From an uncultured Planctomycetia bacterium (GTDB lineage: Bacteria; Planctomycetota; UBA1135; GCA-002686595): a DNA stretch of 18,831 bases. The DNA is taken from contig CALKYE010000144.1 in NCBI GenBank assembly GCA_938003765.1, positions 1 to 18,831 on the forward strand. Direction: 5' to 3'. The position numbers and the translations under genes were made by a program. This document shows, piece by piece, positions 1 to 9,500 of the stretch. Under the pieces are notes generated by a model, which saw only the letters and a list, made by a program, of their open reading frames with translations, was not told the origin of the DNA and did not search any database. The number at the start of each line of letters is the position of its first letter. The first letter of the stretch is position 1.

Positions 1-1742
<1,742 letters not shown>

Positions 1743-1791
1743 TCGGCTTCGACGAGTCGCCGGTCGAACCCGGCGCACTTCGAGCATGGAA

Positions 1792-1827
1792 ACGGGGCTC
1801 GCCAGCCGCGCGGCTGACGAGCCCCGT
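1792..1827. terminator. Strong hairpin between convergent genes, likely bidirectional terminator
   Basis: Arms 1792-1801 (ACGGGGCTCG) and 1818-1827 (CGAGCCCCGT) pair perfectly over 10 bp. After one C/A mismatch the stem continues for 5 bp (CAGCC/GGCTG) and closes on the 4-nt loop GCGC. It lies 50 nt after the katG stop and about 40 nt after the stop of the convergent protease gene, so it could serve both. There is no long T-run, only CGCTTTC on the plus strand, so termination is inferred from hairpin strength and position. Confidence 0.75.
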
Positions 1828-1867
1828 CGCTTTCATCCGTCGAGCAGCGCTGCGCGCCGCCGCGGTG

Positions 1868-4489
1868 TCACTGCCAGTCGACCTCGAGTCCGTTGGTGAG
1901 GTTGAAGCTCGCGCCGCCGACGACCGGGTCGCGATACCAGAACTGGAAGTTCGAGGTCGCGCCCGGAACCATCACGCCCGCCGCGGGCGGTTGCGTGAGG
2001 TCGAGCGAGAGCGTCACGTCGCCGCCAGGACCCGAGACGAGCACCGGCGGGATGCGCACGTTGCCGCCGCCCACGCACAAGAAGCCGTTGCCGAAGGGGT
2101 TCTGGACCTGCATCGGACCGAACAGGAACAGACCCGACTTGCCGACGGGCAAGCGCTCGGCGAACAGAGTGAAGTCGTTCTGGGCGACCTGCGCGCTGCC
2201 GACGGCGCGGATCACCGCGCCCTGACCGGTCGAGTTGACCGCGCCGATGCAGTACGGCGCGCCGACCGGCAGGTTCGTGCAGTCGATCGTCAGCACGCGC
2301 AGGTAGTCGATGCCCGCCTCGGTGATCGAGCCGGGTGCGGCGTCGGTGACCGAGAAGCGCAGTCGAGTCTGCGCGGTGGGCGCGATGAAGTCGGCCACGC
2401 GGAAGCTCTCGACCTGCCAGCCCGCGACGGTCGAGTGCACGGCCACCTGAGTCCAGGTCGAGCCGTTGTTCGTCGACACGTCGACCGTCATCACGTCCCC
2501 GCCGTCGCTGACGAGCCAGCGTGCGTAGCTCAGGTACGGATCGCTGAGGCCCGTGAGGTCGAACGCGCGCGAGATGAGCTGCGTCGGGCCGCCGTCGACA
2601 TCCGAGTTGCCGGCGACGTTGTCGGTGAGGAAGCAGCGTCCCGAGCCGTCGAAGTCCGTGGGCGGGTCATTGCGCACGCCGCCGCCGATCGGAACTTCCG
2701 GCGCGCTGGTCCAGGCGCCGTCGGTGAGGTTCGTGTTGACCACGCTCCAGCCGGCGCCGCTCTCGGCGTTGTCGACCAGCACTTCGTTCACGCCGCAGGC
2801 GAAGAACGTGCGCGTCCACGAGTCGCCGCCGACACCGTTGCCATCGCCGTCGAGCGCCCCGCCGAACGGATTGGCGAGCACACCGGCATTCGCGCTGAAG
2901 CGATAGGCGCCCGAGGCCGTGAGCGAGCCGATCGTGCTGAAGCGCACGCGGTTGCTGCCGATCAGGTACTCGTCCCAGCCGAGCGCGAGGTTCACGTCGT
3001 CCCCCGTTCCGAACGCGCCGTCCGCGCCCGCGAACGTGAGCGAGAACGCGCCCGGAGCATTCACCAGGTTGGGATCGAGGATCTGGTCGAAGCGCACCTC
3101 GATGCTCGCGATGCCGCCGACGACGACCGCGCCCTGGGCCGGCAGGCCCGCGACGCTCTTCACCTTGGGCGAAGGCAGCGTCTGCGTGACACCGCGGAAC
3201 GAGTTCACGCGCCCGCCGCCGAGCAGTCCGACGTACGCGGGATTCTGCGCGTCGATGTTGTCGCACGTGGCGAAGAGCTGCGCGGCGACTTGATCGCGCG
3301 TCCAGGTCGGGTGCGCCGACCAGATCAGCGCGGCGACGCCCGCCGCGTTGGGCGAGGCCATGCTCGTGCCCGACTTCGTGCCGTACAGATCGTTGAGCAC
3401 GGTGGACAGCACGCTCGAGCCCGGCGCCGCGACGTCGACCCCGTCGCCGTAGTTGCTGAACGAGCTGCGCACGTCGGCGGAATCCGTGCTCGCGACGAGC
3501 AGGCTCTGGTGGAAGGCCTGACGCGGCGGATTCAATGCGTTGCCGTTCCCCGCTGAATTGAAGTGCAGCGCGCCGTTGTCGTAGATGTAGTCGAACGCGG
3601 CGTGCACGGTCGGATCGCCGACCCAGCCATCCATGTTGTAGCTGGTGGTGATGATGCGGGCGCCGTTGTCGACTCCGTAGGCGAAGCTCTCGGCGATGTT
3701 GGCCGCGGTCCAGCTCTGCCCCGACGCATAGAACTGCAGCGGCAGGAGGCGCGAACCGCCGGCGACACCGGCCACGCCGATCCCGTTGTTCGTGCGCGCC
3801 GCGGAGATGCCCGCGCAGTGCGTGCCGTGGTCGTCGCTCCCGTTGGGATTGGGATCGTTGTTGTCGGACACGAAGTCCCAGCCGCGCACGTCGTCGATGT
3901 AGCCGTTGCCGTCGTCGTCGAAGGCGTTGCCCGCGATCTCGCCCGCGTTGATGCGGATGTTCGGCGCGAGGTCGGCGTGGTCGAGGTCGACGCCGTCGTC
4001 GGTCACTCCCACCACGACGTTGGGATCGCCCAGCGTGACGTTCCACGCCAGGTCGTTCTGCATCAGCGGGTGGTGGTACTGCGAACCGTACTGCGGATCG
4101 TTGGGGATCAGCTCGCGCGGATCGCCTTCGAGCGCGGCGTTCGGCGTCGCCCAACGCACGTCGGGGAAGCGGCTGAGCAGCGTGCGCAGGGTCTCGTGCT
4201 CGACGCCGGCGGGCGAGTACTTCAACAGCACGACGTGCGTGAATCGGCTGGCCCCGCGGCGGCGCCACTCCATCAACGAGCGAGCGCTCTCGACGCGCAC
4301 ACCGGCGTCCGCGAGCGCCCACGACTGGAGCCGCTGCTCGAGGTCCACCTCGAGCGTGTCGGCCTCGAAGCACACCACCAACTCACCTGGGATCGGGATG
4401 CGCTCGCCCAGAGCCGATTGCGGCGCGGACTGCGCGGACAGCGGGAGCACGAACAACGACGCCAGCAGGATCGATCGAGCAGTGAGCAT
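1868..4489 (-). CDS. Secreted subtilisin-family (S8) serine protease with shared C-terminal module
   Basis: Exported serine endopeptidase, 873 residues. The start at 4489 was chosen because the protein then opens with a signal peptide (MLTARSILLASLFVLPLSAQS); the frame is open upstream to 4606, but those residues do not look like protein. Residues about 30-130 resemble an S8 propeptide region. The catalytic domain spans about 140-440: Asp164 in GVTDDGVD, His221 in DDHGTHCAG, oxyanion Asn311 in HFNSAGN, and Ser376 in GTSMASP. An acidic DDDGNGYIDD segment (191-200) is of the calcium-site type seen in this subfamily. Residues about 440-540 look like an Ig-like domain, and about 565-735 like a beta-sandwich (DNAESGAGW to AGIDYLRV). 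The last 128 residues (746-873) match the C-terminal module of the proteins at 4868 and 16859. No Shine-Dalgarno is visible. Family is certain; the substrate is unknown. Confidence 0.95.
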   Translation of the reverse strand: MLTARSILLASLFVLPLSAQSAPQSALGERIPIPGELVVCFEADTLEVDLEQRLQSWALADAGVRVESARSLMEWRRRGASRFTHVVLLKYSPAGVEHETLRTLLSRFPDVRWATPNAALEGDPRELIPNDPQYGSQYHHPLMQNDLAWNVTLGDPNVVVGVTDDGVDLDHADLAPNIRINAGEIAGNAFDDDGNGYIDDVRGWDFVSDNNDPNPNGSDDHGTHCAGISAARTNNGIGVAGVAGGSRLLPLQFYASGQSWTAANIAESFAYGVDNGARIITTSYNMDGWVGDPTVHAAFDYIYDNGALHFNSAGNGNALNPPRQAFHQSLLVASTDSADVRSSFSNYGDGVDVAAPGSSVLSTVLNDLYGTKSGTSMASPNAAGVAALIWSAHPTWTRDQVAAQLFATCDNIDAQNPAYVGLLGGGRVNSFRGVTQTLPSPKVKSVAGLPAQGAVVVGGIASIEVRFDQILDPNLVNAPGAFSLTFAGADGAFGTGDDVNLALGWDEYLIGSNRVRFSTIGSLTASGAYRFSANAGVLANPFGGALDGDGNGVGGDSWTRTFFACGVNEVLVDNAESGAGWSVVNTNLTDGAWTSAPEVPIGGGVRNDPPTDFDGSGRCFLTDNVAGNSDVDGGPTQLISRAFDLTGLSDPYLSYARWLVSDGGDVMTVDVSTNNGSTWTQVAVHSTVAGWQVESFRVADFIAPTAQTRLRFSVTDAAPGSITEAGIDYLRVLTIDCTNLPVGAPYCIGAVNSTGQGAVIRAVGSAQVAQNDFTLFAERLPVGKSGLFLFGPMQVQNPFGNGFLCVGGGNVRIPPVLVSGPGGDVTLSLDLTQPPAAGVMVPGATSNFQFWYRDPVVGGASFNLTNGLEVDWQ

Positions 4490-4867
4490 TTCGGGGATCT
4501 CGGTGCAGGCCGGGGGTCTGCGAGGGACGTGGGGACGACGAGAACACGCCGCTACGACGCGCACGGAGGCCTCGCGGTTCCTCTGGACGCGCCAATCGGC
4601 GCCCAACTGTCCAGCTCGCGGACGGGCGGGCGGCCGACTCCGAGCGAGCGGCCTGTTGAAGACGTGCTTGGAGTGCGACTCAGTCCAGGATGCGTCGAAT
4701 CGGCGAGGGCGGCCAGAGGCGAATCCAAGTGGACTCGCTGAGGACTGCCCGGAGCGGCATCGGCGCAGCCTGGCGCGAAGGCGCGCCGGAGGACTTCTTC
4801 AACGAGCTGCTAGCCTAACCCTGTCGCTCGCCCGCCCTCCGGCCCCCAACCGCACTTCGAGGCCCCC
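4490..4867. other. 378-bp divergent intergenic region
   Basis: Lies between the protease (minus) and the LamG-like gene (plus), so it should hold both promoters. I find no convincing -35/-10 pair. CTTCTTC at 4794-4800 and TAGCCTAACC at 4811-4820 are the only AT-richer stretch near the plus gene, and their spacing is poor. A weak GAGG sits at 4859-4862, five bases before the ATG at 4868. No RNA gene or additional coding region was recognised. Confidence 0.5.
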
Positions 4868-6073
4868 ATGAACGTTCACTGCGTCGAGTCGATTTTCTTC
4901 CCGCTCCTTTCGGCCGGACTGCTCGCCGCCGCCGGCGTCGCTTCGCCCGCAGCGACACAGGCCGCTGCGCCGATCGACGCCACCAAGGTCGGCCCCGCGG
5001 CCGCCGCGCCGAGCCTGCTGGGCCCGTCGCTCGCCGCGCCCGGCTCGAGCGCGCTGTTCGCATCCGCCTGGTCGGACGACTTCAACCGCCCCGACGCGCC
5101 GACCCTCGGGACCGATTGGTTGCTGCAGTCCGGCGCCTTCGCGATCACTTCGAACCGCGGCGCCGCGACGGCCGGCGGAACGCAGTGGGTGCGCCACGCG
5201 AGCGCGAACAGCGCCTACGACACGACCGTGCAGAGCATCGACTTCTTCGCCGCGCCGTCCGCGCAGGTCATGTTCGTCGCGCTCGTCGCCGGAGTCGGCG
5301 CGAGCGCGGACAACATCTTCGTCAAGGTGCAGGACAACACCGCCGACGGAGCGTTCGATCGCGTCTTCATCTACCGCGGGATCAACGGCTCGGCGCTGAC
5401 CAGTCCCTACTTCTTCGATCTGTCGACGCCGACCACGGAGGGCCGCATGACGGTCTCCTTCTCATCCGGCGGCGACACGGTCGACATCTCGATCGACAAC
5501 AACTTCGACGGGTCGCCGGACGAACTCATCAGCGCTTCGGGCATCCTCGCCGCGGGGATGAGCCTGGGGACGAACTTCGGCGTCTCGTGCTTCAACCAAC
5601 CGCGCTTCGACAATTGGCAGGTCGGCGATCCGCAGCCGCCGGTTGCGAACTTCTGCACCCCTGGCACGAGCGGCGCGGGCTGCATCGCCACGCTCTCCGG
5701 CATCGGTGCGCCCAGCCTCGCGCAGAGCAGCGGATTCGTCGTCCGCACCAACGACGTCGAAGGACAGCGCGCCGGCCTGTACTTCTACGGGATCAGCGGC
5801 GAAGTCGCGTTTCCGTGGACTCCGACCAACGGATGGTTGTGCGTGAAGGCGCCGACGCTGCGCCTGGCGCTGCAGAACTCGGGCGGAACCATCGGTCAGT
5901 GCGACGGACAGATGAATGTCGACTTCCTGGCCTTCCTGGCGGTCACACCGAACGCGCTCGGAGCGCCCTTCAACGCGGGCGACCAGGTCTGGATGCAGTC
6001 GTGGTTCCGCGACCCGGCGAGCACCAAGACCACGCTGGTCAGCGACGGCCTCACGTTCACGATGCAGCCTTGA
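4868..6073 (+). CDS. Secreted protein with LamG-like domain and shared C-terminal module
   Basis: Exported protein of 401 residues and unknown function. An N-terminal hydrophobic stretch (about 8-35) is a plausible signal peptide, followed by an Ala/Pro-rich linker. Residues about 70-252 run from DDFNRPDAPTLGTDW to FDNWQVGD. That opening and closing resemble the concanavalin/LamG-like sandwich domains of many secreted planctomycete proteins, which often bind glycans; no catalytic residues can be named. DNNFDGSPDE (210-219) could bind calcium. Residues 261-401 form the shared module (FCTPGTSGAGC, then GLYFYG, GWLCV, QSWFRDP, and a final SDGLTF). A weak GAGG lies 5 nt before the ATG. The last 17 nt overlap the convergent CFI-box gene, leaving no room for a separate terminator. 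Gene reality is firm; the LamG call rests on pattern only. Confidence 0.85.
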   Translation: MNVHCVESIFFPLLSAGLLAAAGVASPAATQAAAPIDATKVGPAAAAPSLLGPSLAAPGSSALFASAWSDDFNRPDAPTLGTDWLLQSGAFAITSNRGAATAGGTQWVRHASANSAYDTTVQSIDFFAAPSAQVMFVALVAGVGASADNIFVKVQDNTADGAFDRVFIYRGINGSALTSPYFFDLSTPTTEGRMTVSFSSGGDTVDISIDNNFDGSPDELISASGILAAGMSLGTNFGVSCFNQPRFDNWQVGDPQPPVANFCTPGTSGAGCIATLSGIGAPSLAQSSGFVVRTNDVEGQRAGLYFYGISGEVAFPWTPTNGWLCVKAPTLRLALQNSGGTIGQCDGQMNVDFLAFLAVTPNALGAPFNAGDQVWMQSWFRDPASTKTTLVSDGLTFTMQP

Positions 6074-6581
6074 GCGAGCGCGACGCGCGGCGGCGCGCCA
6101 ACCAGGCCGCCGCCGCGAGCGCCAGCAGCACGCCACTCGCCCAAGGGTGAACGAGCGCGATCACGAGCGGAGTGAGCATCCAGCGCGCGGCCGTGCGCGC
6201 TGAAGGTCGCTCCGCGATCCACGCCGCGAGCGGCGGCGAGTGGCGCTCGTAGGCCGCGATCAGCGCGCGGCCCACCGCGTACGGCCGCAGGCGACGCTCG
6301 CGGAACTCGCGCAGCGTGGCCACGTGCGGATCGAGCGCTGAGCCCCACGCCGCCGTGGCGATGAAGCACCCACCGCCTCCTCCCCCGCCGCCGCCGCCGA
6401 CGCGCAGGCCTGCGAACTTGCGCGTGAGATTCCCGGTGGCGTCGTAGGAAGCCTCGACGACGGTGTCGTTGTCGTAGGTGATGCTGATCGGCCGACCGAG
6501 CGCGTCGTAGCGATAGGTCTGCGCCGGGGCCAACGCGGCCAGCGCCGAGAGCGCAACAAGAATGAGCAGGGCGTGCTTCAT
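6057..6581 (-). CDS. Small YD-repeat protein with polyglycine linker and CFI-box C-terminal domain
   Basis: A 174-residue exported or membrane protein. The ATG at 6581 gives a signal peptide (MKHALLILVALSALAALAPAQ). Residues 22-56 hold YD (Rhs-type) repeats, YRYDALGRPISITYDNDTV and SYDATGNLTRKF. Ten consecutive glycines (62-71) lead into the CFI-box (CFIATAAWGS, 72-81, then VATLREFRERRLRPYAVGR and SPPLAAWI), a C-terminal domain recognised in other bacteria and archaea but without a known function. Residues about 136-163 form a hydrophobic membrane segment followed by a basic tail (ARRRASRSLK). Motif, membrane segment and basic cluster in that order resemble a C-terminal sorting signal. It begins 14 nt after the big Rhs gene ends, so the two are probably co-transcribed. 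No Shine-Dalgarno is visible. It could be a surface anchor for the Rhs protein, or a relic of an Rhs 3' end. Confidence 0.88.
   Translation of the reverse strand: MKHALLILVALSALAALAPAQTYRYDALGRPISITYDNDTVVEASYDATGNLTRKFAGLRVGGGGGGGGGGCFIATAAWGSALDPHVATLREFRERRLRPYAVGRALIAAYERHSPPLAAWIAERPSARTAARWMLTPLVIALVHPWASGVLLALAAAAWLARRRASRSLKAAS
6369..6398 (-). repeat. Polyglycine-coding GGN tract, partly a (GGC)n microsatellite
   Basis: Thirty bases encode ten glycines. On the coding strand the tract starts with four GGC codons (6387-6398) and then runs GGG, GGA, GGA, GGC, GGT, GGG. The pure GGC part could vary in length by slippage, which would lengthen or shorten the linker in multiples of three without breaking the frame. 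Confidence 0.8.
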
Positions 6582-6595
6582 GGATCGTGCGGCGC

Positions 6596-9500
6596 TCACT
6601 CGCGGTCCGGGACGAGAGTCGGGCGGATCAACAGACTCAGCGGCGAGCGCGCGGGCTGTGTGATCAGTGCGCGCGAGAGGAACGGCACGTCCGAGAGCAG
6701 CAACGGCCCCGACAACCTCGCGCGGAGCGCCTCGGGATCCTGCAGCGCGCCGCGAATCTCGGAGGGTCCGCGCGCGAAGAGCAGGCGCGTCAGTCCGCCG
6801 AAGCCGCTGTCGAGACAGACCAGCGTCTGCAGGTTCAGCGCGAGCGTGTCGATCAAGAGCTGGCGGTGTCGCACCCGCGCGGAGCTCGGCCGGAGCTGCT
6901 GCACCAAGGCGCGAGCTGCGCGGAACTTCAGCACGGCCTCGCGATAGCTGCGCGGCGCGCTCTCGCCGATCTGGACCTCGAGGCCCAGCCCGATCGCGGA
7001 GTTGGCGCCCTCGAGCAACTTGGTTTCGATGCGGATCTGAGGCGTGCTGGGAACCTCGGCGCCGCGGGCGAGATCGAGAATCGGTCGGACCGGCGGCCCG
7101 TCGTCCTCGTCGTCGTAGTGGTAGTCGAGCCCCAGATCCAACTTGGGTTCGAAGCGGTAACTGGGCGCACCCAACTCGCCGAGCCAGCAGCGATCGAGCG
7201 TCGTGGTCGCGTCGCGCTCGGGCGGCGCGAGGAAGCTGTCGCCCGCGAACCACAGCGACAACAGCGTCCCGTAGAAGCTGAAGAACTCCGACGAGCTGGC
7301 CGCCAGATAGCGCAGCGTGCAGGTGTCGAACACGCTCTTGGAGTCGTACTGGAAGCGCCCGTCGCCGAGCGAGATCGCGCCGTAGCGTCCGCGGTGGCGG
7401 AACCAGTTCTCGTCGCCGCCGTCGCGCGCGAGCAAGCCGCCCAGCGGGTGGTACGCATAGCGATCGGTGATCGAACCGTCGTCGCCCGTGCGGAACAGCG
7501 TCGAGCCGCGCTCGTCGTAGTGGTAGTAGCGCGTCGAGTCGGCGAGGTGGTCGTACGACGACAGCAGCGAGCCGTCGGCGAGGCTCACGAAGCTGTAGCG
7601 CAACCCGCCGTTGATCGACAGTTGAGCGGGCATCGCCTTGCCGAACGAGTAGTTGAGCTTCAGCCCGTAGTCGTCGCCGTTCCAGTTCCAGCCGACGAGG
7701 TTGTCGAAGCCGTCGTAGTCGAAGTCGTAGCTCTGGCCGTCGGCCGTGAACTGCGTGACGCGCGAGGCGAGGTCGTACTGCGCAGTGAAGTGCATCCCGT
7801 CGCCGAGCGTTCGACCGAGCGCGTCGAAGCTCCAACCCTGGACCTGCTGCGCCATGTCGTACTGGAACGAGAGCTCTTCGTCGGCCGGCTTGGCGCTGAG
7901 CGGCGTCGCGCGCGAGGCGCTGCGGATGCGTCCAGTGATGTCGTAGTCGAGCGAGATGTCGGAGAGCTTCTCGAGGCCGCGCGCGCCGCCCGACAGCGGG
8001 ACCGTGTCGCGCGTCTCGTGGATGCGCGCGAGCCGGCCGTCGGCGTCGAACTCGTAGCTCGTCTCGACGCCGTTGGGCCGCGCGATGCGCGTGATGCGGC
8101 CGTTGTCGTCGTAGTCGAGCGTCGTGATCCCCGCAAACCAGTCCACGATCTGCGTGTTGCGCCCGCGCGCGTCGTAGTCGTACTGCACGGTCTGACCGGG
8201 CGCGTAGGTGATCGAGCTGATCCGTCCCGCCTCGTCGTAGGCGACGCCCAGACCATTGCACGCGGTCATGCGCCGCGCAGCGTCGTACGCGAAGCTCGCG
8301 CCGTCGGTCGCGGTGACGGCGCCTTCAGCGTCGTGGACGTAGTCGATGTCCGTTCCGTCGCTGTAGTTGCGCCGCGTGAGCCGACCCGCGCCGTCGTACT
8401 CGTAGCTGACGCTGCCCAACGTGCCGGGGAAGGTCGCCTGCTCGACGCGTCGACGCGAGTCGTGGTCGTAGCTGATCGCGCGCCCGAGCGGATCGGTCGT
8501 CTGCGTCAGTCGTCCGAGCGAGTCGAACGCGCTGTCCCAGTGAGCGGCGCCGGGCAGCGTCGCGCGCGTGATCTGCCCCAGCGCGTTGCGCGTGAAGATC
8601 GCGCTCGCGCCGGCGGTCGGCAGGCTCACGCTGGCGACTCCGCCGCGCGGCGCGTACGAGAGCTGCGTCACCTTCCCCGCGGGGTCGGTCAGCCGCGTGA
8701 TGCGGCCGAGCGCGTCGTAGCTGCGTTGGCTGACGCTGCCCGACGGCGTCGTGACGCGCGTGACGCGGCCGAGCGCGTCGCTCTGATAGTTCGTACTGGC
8801 GCCGTCGGGCGCAGTGCTCGCCGTCGGAGCGCCCTCGAGGTCGTGCGTCGCGCTCCACGCGGGGCCCGACGCGAACTGCGCGGAGCTGAGCCGGCCGCGC
8901 AGGTCGTAGTTCAAGGCCAGGCCCTTGCCCGTGGCGTCGAGCAGTCCCGCGACGCGCCCGAGCTCGTCGTAGCTCAGGCTCGCGACGTGCGCGAGCGGGT
9001 CGGTGAGCGTCTCGATGCGGTCGAGCGCGTCGTAGCCGATAGCCCAGACGTTGGTGGACGCATCCGTGATCTCGACGACGTTGCCGTTGAGGTCGTACTC
9101 GAACTCGCGCGTGGCGCCGGCCTCGTCGGTCACGGCGACGACGCGGTCGAGCGCGTCATAGCTCCACGTGCGCGTGGTCGCGTCGGGGTGCGTGATGACC
9201 TGGACGCGGCGCAGCGCGTCGTATCCGAAGTTCGTGACGGTCGTATCCGGCGCCGTGATGCTCGCCAGCGTGCCGTCGGCGTTGTACGCGAACTGCGACA
9301 CACCTCCGAGCGGATTCGTCGCGCTGAGCACCTGGCCGCGCGCGTTGTAGGTGAAGCCCCAGTTCTGCCCGGCGCGGTCGATCCAGCTCGTGCGATTGCC
9401 GCTCGCGTCGTAGCCGAAGCTCTCGCTCAGGCCGTCGGCGTGCTCGATCTCGACCAGGTCGTGGAACGAGAAGCCGCCCGAGCTGCGCAGCGCGTAGCTG

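Noticed and set aside
6057..6581. CFI-box gene as an immunity protein for the Rhs protein
   Set aside because: It carries a signal peptide, YD repeats and a membrane tail, unlike typical immunity proteins, and the Rhs tail shows no toxin motif.
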